From the NCBI GenBank assembly GCA_964351595.1, contig CAYGOT010000001.1, forward strand, positions 62,001 to 126,000: a DNA stretch of 64,000 nt. Reading direction: 5' to 3'. The position numbers were made by a program, and so were the translations under genes. Below are positions 44,024 through 53,106 of the stretch, one piece after another (position 1 is the stretch's first letter; the number at the start of each line of letters is the position of its first letter). Below the pieces are notes generated by a model. The model worked only from the letters and a program-made list of their open reading frames with translations, was not told the origin of the DNA and searched no databases. This DNA is from UBA6059 sp964351595 (lineage in GTDB: Bacteria; Bacteroidota; Bacteroidia; Cytophagales; Cyclobacteriaceae).

Positions 44024-45496
44024 TCAGAACTGAAAGTAAATGAAGTCAGGTGTTGAATCACCCATATTAAAATATCCATACAATAAAATAAGCATAAGCA
44101 TTACTAAATAGATGGACCAACGAATTATTAACCATTGACCAATAAGCCATTTATAAATATCAAATCTAGTATTGAGATATTCTATGGTTAGCATTAACGC
44201 AATACCCACCAAAGCAATATTGAATTCGCGCTCATCAAGACCCAATTTGTACAAATAGCCATTGAATAACTGAGCAGCATCGAGATATTGCAAGTTGCTA
44301 ATGATCAACAAGGCATCTTCTAAGGAATTGGCTCTAAAGAAGATCCAAGCGAAACAAACGGCTAAATAGGTAAATACAAATCCAAGTAGTTCGCTGCTAT
44401 TAAATGATATAGAGTACTTGTCAACCAGCTTTAATTTTACCTTTAAAAACACATTTTCAAAAACCCAATATAATCCATGCAAAGTACCCCAAATTGCAAA
44501 TGTCCAATTAGCACCATGCCAAAGTCCACTTACAACGAAAACGATTAGGATATTTCTATAGGTCAACCATAGCTTTACCCGGCTGCCTCCAATCGGAATA
44601 AACAAATAGTCCTTAAACCAAGTAGATAAAGAAATGTGCCAGCGTCTCCAAAAACCACCTATAGAAGTAGCGAAATATGGATTGTTGAAATTCTTCATAA
44701 GATTCACTCCAAATAGCTTGGCTGAACCGATTGCTATATACGAATAGCCAGCAAAATCCCCGAAAATCTGCATAGAAAAGAATACAGTTCCTGTAATCAA
44801 GACCCAACCCTCGTAATTCTCTGGGTTGTTATAAACCTGATTGGCAACCACGGCCACTCTATCAGCCACAACTACCTTAAGAAAAAATCCCCACAAGATT
44901 TGTAATGCACCTTTTCTTGCGAGATCATAATTAAATAATGACCGCTCTTTAAACTGTCGAATTAAATTAAATGATCTTTCAATTGGCCCAGCAACTAATT
45001 GTGGGAAAAAGGAAACGTAAAGGGCGTATATTCCAAGATGTTTTTCAGGTGGAGAATCTCCCCTGTAGACGTCAATGACGTATCCCATGGCCTGAAATGT
45101 AAAAAAGGAGATACCAACAGGGAGGATAACGTCAATTAATTCAAAAACTCCCTCCCCGCGAATCGCAACAGAAACATGATTAAGAGAATTAAGTAAAAAA
45201 TTCGCATACTTAAAGTAAAGTAGCAGACCTACTATGCAAAGAAGACAGATTATAGCCGCACCTTTTGTTAGAGACCTATACTGCTCATTACTTCGGAACA
45301 AGTCAATCAACAATCCGCCGATATAACTTGATAGGGTCACAAAAATCATTAACAACGCATATTTAGCGTTCCAACTCATGTAGAAGTAATAGCTTGCGAA
45401 TAACAATAGGATCCATCTCCACTTAAAAGGAATTATGTAGTGTGCCAGAACGACTACCGGGAGAAAAAGTAAATATGATAATGAGTTGAATAACAA
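44024..45496 (-). CDS. MBOAT-family membrane O-acyltransferase
   Basis: 490 residues, about ten to twelve membrane helices. It starts MLFNSLSYLLFLPVV and contains GGFWRRWHISLSTWFKDYLFIPIGG and the catalytic His block VVSGLWHGANWTFAIWG, hallmarks of the AlgI/DltB-like MBOAT group that carries acyl groups across the inner membrane to a periplasmic glycan. TTG start (45496): the family N terminus begins at exactly this codon. SGNH-like partner proteins follow in the operon, so an O-acetylation module is likely. Acceptor glycan unknown. Confidence 0.9.
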   Translation of the reverse strand: MLFNSLSYLLFLPVVVLAHYIIPFKWRWILLLFASYYFYMSWNAKYALLMIFVTLSSYIGGLLIDLFRSNEQYRSLTKGAAIICLLCIVGLLLYFKYANFLLNSLNHVSVAIRGEGVFELIDVILPVGISFFTFQAMGYVIDVYRGDSPPEKHLGIYALYVSFFPQLVAGPIERSFNLIRQFKERSLFNYDLARKGALQILWGFFLKVVVADRVAVVANQVYNNPENYEGWVLITGTVFFSMQIFGDFAGYSYIAIGSAKLFGVNLMKNFNNPYFATSIGGFWRRWHISLSTWFKDYLFIPIGGSRVKLWLTYRNILIVFVVSGLWHGANWTFAIWGTLHGLYWVFENVFLKVKLKLVDKYSISFNSSELLGFVFTYLAVCFAWIFFRANSLEDALLIISNLQYLDAAQLFNGYLYKLGLDEREFNIALVGIALMLTIEYLNTRFDIYKWLIGQWLIIRWSIYLVMLMLILLYGYFNMGDSTPDFIYFQF

Positions 45497-45540
45497 AATC
45501 TAAGAATTAATGACAAAATTGATTTATATCGATTCTATTT

Positions 45541-46668
45541 TTATTCATCAACTCGAATTAGACTCCTTCCCAACTTGATCATTTTATTCCCTAAAGATTT
45601 AAATACTCGATCAGAATTACGATAACCTAACCTTTTGGTAACTTTAATATAGGCCTTAATCAATTTCTTATGTAGTTTAATTAGTGGAGTTCCTAAGCCT
45701 CTTTCCGCATATAATTCTGTTTGGGAAATATGTGAGACAGAAGCATACACATTCCTCTGCTGTCTCAATCGTTGAATCAGCACATTTGCTACTTCAATAT
45801 CAGTCATATAAACGCAACCTGCCTGATCATATGGTTTTGAGAATTCACCAAAATCAAAACCAGAATAGTAAATTTTCTTTTTTCCAATCCTTGAAGACAT
45901 TTCACTGAAGGAACTAAAGTAACTCCCTAGTACATACTGGCATTTGCTCAAAAGAAGAAGGTCCGCCAGAGCATATTGGATATCTTTTTTTGATCTGCCA
46001 AAATGATCTCTGACAAGAACCATACAATTATCGGGAAATTTATTCCTGATCAGATTCAAAGCACCTGAATCATCTGTAGCAAGAAAGAACCTGGTTTCAG
46101 GGTTTTGATTCAAGATATTTTCCATTTCAGAAACAAAAAATGCCGGATTGGCCAGCTGTCTGGCAAAATCCAACTCCATCTGGCCATCTTCAGTCCAATT
46201 GCCTTCGACTTGCTCCCACGAATGCCCCTGTTGTTTATTTTGTCTTCTAATATGCACCCCGATACAGTCCTTAGTATCAATGTTTCTAATCAGCTGCGCT
46301 ACCTCAACTGATGGATTCAATCTATTAAGGAAGTCTAACTCTACTTGCTCACAATCAAGGAGTGTATTAAGAGGGTTGTACGTCTTAATATACATGTGCA
46401 TATTCGGCACATCATGTATCAAAGGCAGTGCTTGATATCCTTCTACTTCCATGCAATTAATAATATGATGGACAGAAACATCCGGACAATCCGCACTGAC
46501 ATGAAATCCTTCAACATCAAAAATGTCTTCAAATAAGCAGTCGCAATGGTGATCGGGGTGCCACACAATCTTTAATGTCCTATCAGTGCGCTTCGCAAAG
46601 CAATATGCACTGGAAAGAGCTCTTAAGCGATTGGTGAGACCAAATTGGCAGTCAATAACTAAATCCAT
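45541..46668 (-). CDS. Fucosyltransferase-like protein, HxRR family (paralogue 1)
   Basis: 375 residues. N-terminal CQFGLTNRLRALSSAY (GxxNRLRAL block), HIRRQNK near 147 (IGVHIRRQ), RFFLATDDS and YALADLLLLSKCQYVLGSYFSSFSEMS. These are the motif I-III pattern of the GDP-fucose alpha-1,2/1,6/O-fucosyltransferase superfamily. No signal or membrane segment, so cytoplasmic. Homologous to the following gene and probably a duplicate that diverged. C-terminal basic tail (KKLIKAYIKVTKRLG). Donor could be another sugar. Confidence 0.68.
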   Translation of the reverse strand: MDLVIDCQFGLTNRLRALSSAYCFAKRTDRTLKIVWHPDHHCDCLFEDIFDVEGFHVSADCPDVSVHHIINCMEVEGYQALPLIHDVPNMHMYIKTYNPLNTLLDCEQVELDFLNRLNPSVEVAQLIRNIDTKDCIGVHIRRQNKQQGHSWEQVEGNWTEDGQMELDFARQLANPAFFVSEMENILNQNPETRFFLATDDSGALNLIRNKFPDNCMVLVRDHFGRSKKDIQYALADLLLLSKCQYVLGSYFSSFSEMSSRIGKKKIYYSGFDFGEFSKPYDQAGCVYMTDIEVANVLIQRLRQQRNVYASVSHISQTELYAERGLGTPLIKLHKKLIKAYIKVTKRLGYRNSDRVFKSLGNKMIKLGRSLIRVDE

Positions 46669-46690
46669 ATTAAGTCAATTCCTAAAGACA

Positions 46691-47629
46691 TTAAGACTTG
46701 GGATTGTTCAGTATTTTATCAAACCTCATTAACTCAATTTTTAATTGAGAAAGTTGTTGCTTGTGATAGTCACGCGGAATGAGTTCGGAATCAACTTGTC
46801 TGAAATCCCGTCCGGCATATTGGATTTCAAGGTTTCCTAAATTTTTGGCTACTTCGGTGAAAGAACTGCCGTAACTTCCTAACATACCTTTGGTTTGCGA
46901 AAGTAGAATGATTTCTGCAAGTGCATCCTGAACAGAACCTACACTTCGATCTCGCTTTTGAAGATCAAACGAAGCTATGCTGAACGCAAAAAGCTCCTTT
47001 AAGTATTCGATAGCCTGATTACTATCTGCACAGACAAAGAATTTTTGATTGGGGTCCTCATTCAACATGTTACGAATTTGATGCGCAAAAAAAATGGGGT
47101 CACTGACGGATCGAAAGGTCACCAATTTTGATTGGTCGTTGGATGTCCAATTTTCAGAAGCTTTTTCATAATTGGCATTTGAATTTTTGGCGTGTAAGTT
47201 TCTTATGTGCACACCACACATGTCAAACACATCCCAGGAATGTATTTTCTCCAGAATGGGCCTTAACGGAACTACTTTTTTTAAAGAAATGAACTCCAGG
47301 TTCGTATTACTTGATCTTGTATTGAGCTCGCAATAGGTCTTAATATATATATCACTAGGACAATCTATATCTATAAATGGCCTACTTGGGTTACCGTCTA
47401 TAGACATAGCATTATAGTAAACACAGCTATCCAAGTCAGTTTCTTCTTGGTTGGGCAATACCTCGAAATCGGATTTGTCGAAAAGATCATAATAGGAAGC
47501 CTCACAGTGATTGTCTTTTTCCCATATCACCTGTAAATCTCGCCCTGAAATTCTGGCATTATGGATTGCACTACCTAATACTCTTAACCTATTGGCTAGG
47601 CCAAATTGTGGGTGACAAATAAGTTTCAT
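46691..47629 (-). CDS. Fucosyltransferase-like protein, HxRN family (paralogue 2)
   Basis: 312 residues with the same layout as the neighbour: FGLANRLRVLGSA, GVHIRNLHAKN (near 142), FFVCADSNQAIEY and ALAEIILLSQTKGMLGSYGSSFTEVA. The second Arg of the HIRR motif is replaced by Asn here, which may alter donor binding. It lies 16 bases after the 1020-residue gene and 22 bases before its paralogue, within the operon. It lacks the C-terminal extension of paralogue 1. Confidence 0.65.
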   Translation of the reverse strand: MKLICHPQFGLANRLRVLGSAIHNARISGRDLQVIWEKDNHCEASYYDLFDKSDFEVLPNQEETDLDSCVYYNAMSIDGNPSRPFIDIDCPSDIYIKTYCELNTRSSNTNLEFISLKKVVPLRPILEKIHSWDVFDMCGVHIRNLHAKNSNANYEKASENWTSNDQSKLVTFRSVSDPIFFAHQIRNMLNEDPNQKFFVCADSNQAIEYLKELFAFSIASFDLQKRDRSVGSVQDALAEIILLSQTKGMLGSYGSSFTEVAKNLGNLEIQYAGRDFRQVDSELIPRDYHKQQLSQLKIELMRFDKILNNPKS

Positions 47630-47645
47630 GTCAGTACTAGTTGAA

Positions 47646-50600
47646 TTAGCGACGCAATATATTTATTGGTTTTAGAAGAAATTGAACGGCCTTCCATACT
47701 TTAGACTTCTCAACTGTATCTTTGAATTGCTTGTATTCCTCAAGCTGCAGATTCATAGAGAGATTAGTTTGCCTAAGAGCTTCAATTTCAGCTAAGGACT
47801 TATGCTGAATCTGATTACATAGCTCTATTTTGTGTTCTGCACTGGTTAGCCTTTTCTGAAGAGTTTCAATTTTCTTCTTTGATGTTTGCTCTTCACCACC
47901 TACCCAGCTTTTATATTCATTACCAGAGAATTTCTGTTTAACGTGCTCTAGCTGTAGTATTTTATTTTTTACACCTACCGTCCAGTTAGCATGGTGCATC
48001 AATATTCCTTCAGGGATATCTAATTCTACAAGCGGGTCCCAGACCCATTGGGTACCTAACTTTGCGTTACCTAGTCCAGGACTATAAAATCGATCACTTA
48101 AGTAAGCCCATTTAAGATAGTGGGACATCCCCAGCACCTTGTTAAATACTACCTGATCTCCTTTTATTGACAAATCTGATTCAATGATATTTCTGACATC
48201 CAGAAAGAATTTTCTTACACGCTCATTAGCGCGGCAAAAAAAGAAGCCACTGCAGGCTACTCCCTTGAAATCTGCACCAAATTCATCATTGGCGTCCCGC
48301 TGAAAAACCATGTCCAGATTACCTAGTTCTTTTACAATTTGTGATCTAATACGGCCAAAAAATTGAATGTCCACATCAGCAAAAACAAAATAACCTCCAA
48401 AATTATCCTCTACAGCTTGAAGAAGCAGATCATTTTTATCTCGCATGGTATTCATCCACCCCTTTTCCTCAAACACCCCACTTGAAGCTTTCTGTTGATA
48501 CTGGTTCACGATTAAGTTGAAGTCATCTTTGAGCGAGGGCTTGAACCATCTGGTAAATAATGATTGATGTGAAGGTGTGAAGTAGGTATAAAGTGGTATC
48601 CTGGTTGGATGATGTTCTTTTTGCACCCAGTATGGTGTTACATTTCGTAGATGATCGGTATTCGGCACTTTTTTCAACCTGTCGAATTGCGGGATTCTTT
48701 CAAATGGTCCTGACTTTAAAATTATGTCACATTCCAAAGAGGCATTATAAACTTTGTATCCTGCGCCATCCATAGACTGCATAATATCCTGACCGTTGCT
48801 AAGGCCGCTTAGCAATTTCGGGGATATTGGCGTCCTCGTAACCAACGCATCAATCTTGGATAAGTCCAGAAAACCACCGGAACCATTAAATTCATATTCG
48901 GAAAATTGATATTGCGAATTCAACTGACCTGACAGCTCATCGTAAGATTGTTTGCCTTGAATTACAACCGCTATATGGTCATCTAAGTAGTCATGTGCTT
49001 TATAAATGTTCTCAGCAACATTGACACCCAATGTAACAATAACTATGTTCTGGTTTATTGCAGAAGTACTTGCATAGGTTAGGGCTTCTAATAGCAGATT
49101 ATCAGAATTTGTGGTGATAACCTTTATATCGTTTTCGTATTGAGTTGCTGAGTGATTAGTGAATAGAACACACTCCTTAATGTACGTATTCGATAGGTTT
49201 TCTTTGAGTAATTGAGAACCCGGTGGATGGTCATTGGAAATGACAAGTAGTGTGAAAAACCTTTGTTTGTTCAAATGGTACTTGAGGTCGACTTTATTCC
49301 GTTCTGAGAATTTTCGACCAAAAAAATAGGCCATCAGCCTTTCCTGAATCTGGCCAATCCCCCTTCTTAACTTAAGGTCATACGAAATATCTTCTTTTGC
49401 CCAATACTTCCCATTATTCTCTTCTTTAAAAGACACCCCAGTCTGAAACCCATAATTCTTCAAGATATACTGGGTACATTTTTCCAGCCATATTTGATAT
49501 TCTTCAAAAAGATTCTTTCGTACAATCACCGTGCCCTTGAATGGTCCAGTAATCGGATTGTCAATCGGTGGGATATGCAACTCGACATCTTCGTCAATTT
49601 CACTGATTATGGTGTTGCCAATATCGTCCCCAAAATAAGGAGAATACTCAACCCCGTATAGCATATCTTGATCAAATGTGGCATTCTCTAAAAGTCCAAA
49701 ATCTAAGTAGGGCTTGAAAAGGTGACCATTAGTTTTTAGTTGGCTTACATATTGTTCATTGAACTTGAGCGGTATGGAATAGGTGAACAGTCCAACCATA
49801 CCTGAATGAGGTCTGATAGCCAAATGGCCCAGATATTCCGAATAGATAGCCCGATTATCAAACTCATCAAGAGAATCTAGGCTCAAGTTTTCTGGAATTG
49901 CGAGATCGTTCAGGTCAACATAACTAATGTTTTCTGGTGAATGTACAACGGGTTTACTTAAGTTGAGTAGTTTGTCATCATGATAGAAAATATAATGTGT
50001 TGGTAACACTGTTTGGGCAATTTCTTTGCTGGACTTGCTTGATGACCCTAGATCTAAGGGATTTAGCCCCACAGAGGCAATTTCCGCTACAATAGAGTCT
50101 TGGAGTTCGGTTAAGTAATTGATATCAAATGAATTCCAATTCGTATCTACAACCTTCCTATTCTTCTTAAATTCTATGCTAAGAAGATTTTCATCAACTG
50201 AATGCTCTGGGGCGATATGGTTGATTACCCAAATAATGTGTTCAGTAGATGCCAAAAGCTCGGGATATGGCAACAATCGGACATTCGGCAAAATTACTGC
50301 ACCGACAACCCACTTCTCTTTGAATCTGATCCAATCATCGATTTTGGATTGCATAAATCTCTTCCATTCAGAGTGAGGATACTTCTGAGCACAGAATAGT
50401 TCGAGGATCGATTCGAAAGGATGGCGGTAATGAACTATGTATTGATATTCATTCTCAACCTCAATATTAGAGCTGAAATCATGATTCTTCTGAACGTTGG
50501 TTTCAACACTAGAGCAACCATGGGTGTTGCAATGACTATAGTATTCACAATAATTCAAAGGTCCAACTGAAAGGAATCCCTTTTCCTTCCATATAGAATT

Positions 50601-50708
50601 TGTGCTCTTCAATTGAAAGTACCTGCGGAAATAGCCGGACAATGTATTTATTAAAAATACATGACCACTATATGGAAACTCGATGCAGATTATTGGTTTA
50701 TTTCTCAA
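47646..50708 (-). CDS. Large multi-domain protein: sulfotransferase-like N terminus, nucleotide-sugar transferase-like C terminus
   Basis: 1020 residues, TTG start (50708). Residues 1-200 recall a sulfotransferase: ICIEFPYSGHVFLINTL at the start and YIVHYRHPFESILELF near 90 as the two PAPS motifs, but the basic residue of the PSB loop is lost. Residues about 240-480 are a domain reminiscent of DUF4422 (SEYLGHLAIRPHSG, GLFTYSIPLKF). Residues about 690-930 look like the nucleotide-diphospho-sugar transferase family, with VFADVDIQFFG holding a DxD metal motif near 776-778. A coiled coil (about 945-1000) closes the chain. It probably transfers a sugar; sulfotransfer is doubtful. Confidence 0.65.
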   Translation of the reverse strand: MRNKPIICIEFPYSGHVFLINTLSGYFRRYFQLKSTNSIWKEKGFLSVGPLNYCEYYSHCNTHGCSSVETNVQKNHDFSSNIEVENEYQYIVHYRHPFESILELFCAQKYPHSEWKRFMQSKIDDWIRFKEKWVVGAVILPNVRLLPYPELLASTEHIIWVINHIAPEHSVDENLLSIEFKKNRKVVDTNWNSFDINYLTELQDSIVAEIASVGLNPLDLGSSSKSSKEIAQTVLPTHYIFYHDDKLLNLSKPVVHSPENISYVDLNDLAIPENLSLDSLDEFDNRAIYSEYLGHLAIRPHSGMVGLFTYSIPLKFNEQYVSQLKTNGHLFKPYLDFGLLENATFDQDMLYGVEYSPYFGDDIGNTIISEIDEDVELHIPPIDNPITGPFKGTVIVRKNLFEEYQIWLEKCTQYILKNYGFQTGVSFKEENNGKYWAKEDISYDLKLRRGIGQIQERLMAYFFGRKFSERNKVDLKYHLNKQRFFTLLVISNDHPPGSQLLKENLSNTYIKECVLFTNHSATQYENDIKVITTNSDNLLLEALTYASTSAINQNIVIVTLGVNVAENIYKAHDYLDDHIAVVIQGKQSYDELSGQLNSQYQFSEYEFNGSGGFLDLSKIDALVTRTPISPKLLSGLSNGQDIMQSMDGAGYKVYNASLECDIILKSGPFERIPQFDRLKKVPNTDHLRNVTPYWVQKEHHPTRIPLYTYFTPSHQSLFTRWFKPSLKDDFNLIVNQYQQKASSGVFEEKGWMNTMRDKNDLLLQAVEDNFGGYFVFADVDIQFFGRIRSQIVKELGNLDMVFQRDANDEFGADFKGVACSGFFFCRANERVRKFFLDVRNIIESDLSIKGDQVVFNKVLGMSHYLKWAYLSDRFYSPGLGNAKLGTQWVWDPLVELDIPEGILMHHANWTVGVKNKILQLEHVKQKFSGNEYKSWVGGEEQTSKKKIETLQKRLTSAEHKIELCNQIQHKSLAEIEALRQTNLSMNLQLEEYKQFKDTVEKSKVWKAVQFLLKPINILRR

Positions 50709-50776
50709 GGCGCAAAATATGTACGTTGACCGCTTCAGATTGACAAAGGCATAGAAGTATCTAGAAAGACCCTAAC

Positions 50777-52495
50777 CTAATTATTTGAGACCAAATCCTT
50801 ACTAATATTACTTGGTATGTCGCAGAAGTCAGAATTCACTCGTTGATAAACTCTTACTTCTCTCTCCTTGAATACCAATTCAAAGTCTTCACTCTCGAAG
50901 ACTTCATTTAAAAACAAATCATACTGAACATCAGAATCCCAAAGGGAGCCTTTTTGCAACTCACCATGTTCGTCGTACCATATATGCCTTCCTGGAACGC
51001 TGCTATTTAGGACGAGCACGTCACTGCTATTAATTTGACTTTTCTCGAAGAAGTGATGCCTGAATACTTTACGAAATCTATCATGTCTTGGCACGTAGGA
51101 GTAATAAGGAACAAGAATCACTGCATCATCATTGCAATGCCGCTCAACCAAATTACCTGCAAGTTCCTTGGGACTGTTTTTACCACTAACTGTGATCCAT
51201 TGAAGTGCTCGCCAGTTGTCACCCCAAAAGTGGTTATATGCTGAGAGTGCAGAAATCAAAGTGATAACCAGTATCATCGACAACCTGTATTTTTTGAAGA
51301 AATCAATCTTTAACGCGATATAATAGGTGTAGAAAATAACTGCAAAGAACAGCGGAAGTAAAGTAAGCATATGACGCGGATGTCTCTCATTGATGAAAAA
51401 AAGGAGAAAACAGGCATTAATACCCATTGTTATAAAAAATGAGAACATGATCAACAAATTATAGCGCGTCTTGATCATTTCATGGACTCTTGATAAGAGA
51501 GTATGTCGATTCTGCCATAGATACCAAACCAATATGAGCAATGAAAATGGTAATATCCATAAATACCCATTTGTTTCTTTCTCAAACACGGGTAGCCAAA
51601 GAAAAGGGTCGGAAGGCGGGACATATCCGTATCCATCAGATGCACCTATAAACATATTCATCAACTGCCTTAAAGATTCACTTGGTTCTACAACAAATCT
51701 CCAAGTGGGGATTATTATAAATAATAACCAAATCAAAAGTAGAGCAATGCTATTGCGAAGATATGTCCCTACGGTCTTCTTAAAACTTTGTTCTCTATCG
51801 TAATGCAACAGAAAATAACTAGTATATGAAAGTGGTATGAGAATAGTATAAAACCCACCTATATATTTAGTGCTAGTTGCTAGCCCGATGATCGCAGCGG
51901 CAATAAAAATATTTTTCAAGGATCCGGTAATAATCAAATATGCGCTAATCGTCAATAACGCCAGCTGTACAATATCAGGATGGATGTGATAACCCCAAGT
52001 AAATACGCCATGCGTTGAAACGAAAACAACCGCAATTGAAAACGATAAAATGATGTTTTTGGTGATTATTATACCCATTCGATATGTAAAATAAAGGACA
52101 CTTGTCCATGAGATCATTTGCACTATGAAAAGGCTAAGAGCAGCAGTTGAGAAATTTAGGGGAGCACCTACTTCCATCAATATTTTAGCCATATAAAAGG
52201 AAATGAAGTGAAAGAAATTACCGTAGTAGAAGAGGTTTGAGACAGTCGTGCTATTCTGTTCGAGCATGGTAAGCAACGATTTGGTAATCAGTGGCCCGTC
52301 ACTCACGAACATTGATGCGAATTCAAATGATTGATATCTATGGGCGATCATTTGGACTGTCATCAAACAGTAAATCAGGCCAATTAGGATTGTCAATAGA
52401 CTGATAAGACTGTTAAGATTCTCAAACTCTATTCCAACAATTTTCTTTCTCCAAAAATCAATTTCTGCCTTGAACTCCTTGCTAAATATCTCCAT
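50777..52495 (-). CDS. GT39/ArnT-like integral membrane glycosyltransferase
   Basis: 572 residues with about eleven membrane helices and a soluble C-terminal segment (about 450-572). Between helices 1 and 2 is an acidic periplasmic loop as in lipid-phosphate-sugar transferases (PMT/ArnT); the motifs VGAPLNFS, GYHIHPDIVQ and INERHPRHMLTLLPL fit that fold family, where a periplasmic Asp/Glu takes sugars from polyprenyl phosphate. First gene of the leftward operon, 68 bases from the next. Ends DLVSNN. Specific sugar unknown. Confidence 0.72.
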   Translation of the reverse strand: MEIFSKEFKAEIDFWRKKIVGIEFENLNSLISLLTILIGLIYCLMTVQMIAHRYQSFEFASMFVSDGPLITKSLLTMLEQNSTTVSNLFYYGNFFHFISFYMAKILMEVGAPLNFSTAALSLFIVQMISWTSVLYFTYRMGIIITKNIILSFSIAVVFVSTHGVFTWGYHIHPDIVQLALLTISAYLIITGSLKNIFIAAAIIGLATSTKYIGGFYTILIPLSYTSYFLLHYDREQSFKKTVGTYLRNSIALLLIWLLFIIIPTWRFVVEPSESLRQLMNMFIGASDGYGYVPPSDPFLWLPVFEKETNGYLWILPFSLLILVWYLWQNRHTLLSRVHEMIKTRYNLLIMFSFFITMGINACFLLFFINERHPRHMLTLLPLFFAVIFYTYYIALKIDFFKKYRLSMILVITLISALSAYNHFWGDNWRALQWITVSGKNSPKELAGNLVERHCNDDAVILVPYYSYVPRHDRFRKVFRHHFFEKSQINSSDVLVLNSSVPGRHIWYDEHGELQKGSLWDSDVQYDLFLNEVFESEDFELVFKEREVRVYQRVNSDFCDIPSNISKDLVSNN

Positions 52496-53106
52496 GCTCT
52501 TCTTTTAGTTCTGACTAATATACACACCTGATTACTCTCTCATTCGCAATAATTAATGGTTTTACACATTAATGCTAATCCGTTGATGTAAAGAGTTCGG
52601 GCTCATGGATGAAGTGTCTGTATATAATGGTACAATCCTGCTTCCAAATTAGTCCTTATCTGAATTAGTGATGGGATTTCATTGACTACTTTGGCTATGA
52701 TATTGGCACATGCCTAGAGAATGGGTATCCCAGCTGGGTAGCAGGATTACATCATCTAATCTGATTAATAGAAGCATAGCTTACTCAACAAAACCTCAAA
52801 TATCATCATTGATTAATGAATGACGATGGAAATCACCATCACGATGAGCAATGATCCATTGCAGGTCAAACATTTGAGTAAATCTTTGTCGGCCCGACTA
52901 ATTAAAATTACGGCAGCCATTTTATATGGGAGTCCCCAAAAATGAGACATGAATATTGACAACATAGTCCCTTATCATCATATGAAAGTGCTCAGTCTGC
53001 ATGATTCAATATTCGATCGAGAATCAATTTAATCTAAAGAAGTGGAACAAAAATGTATGCTAGAGTCCTATGAAGTGATACTTTTAAAGTAATAAGTTAG
53101 CAGAAC
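52496..53106. other. Intergenic region between the glycan operon and the hydrolase-AraC gene
   Basis: 611 bases between divergent genes; no plausible gene. It contains a perfect 10-bp palindrome CCCAGCTGGG (52729-52738), a hairpin TCATT-N4-AATGA beside GATGG-N6-CCATC (about 52806-52840), and TACTTTTAAAGTA (53079-53091), a 13-base inverted repeat 16 bases before the ATG at 53107 that could be a binding site or overlap the promoter. On the minus strand TATATTAG near 52517 is a weak -7-like match for the operon. I see no TAnnTTTG with a proper -33 element on either strand. Confidence 0.5.
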
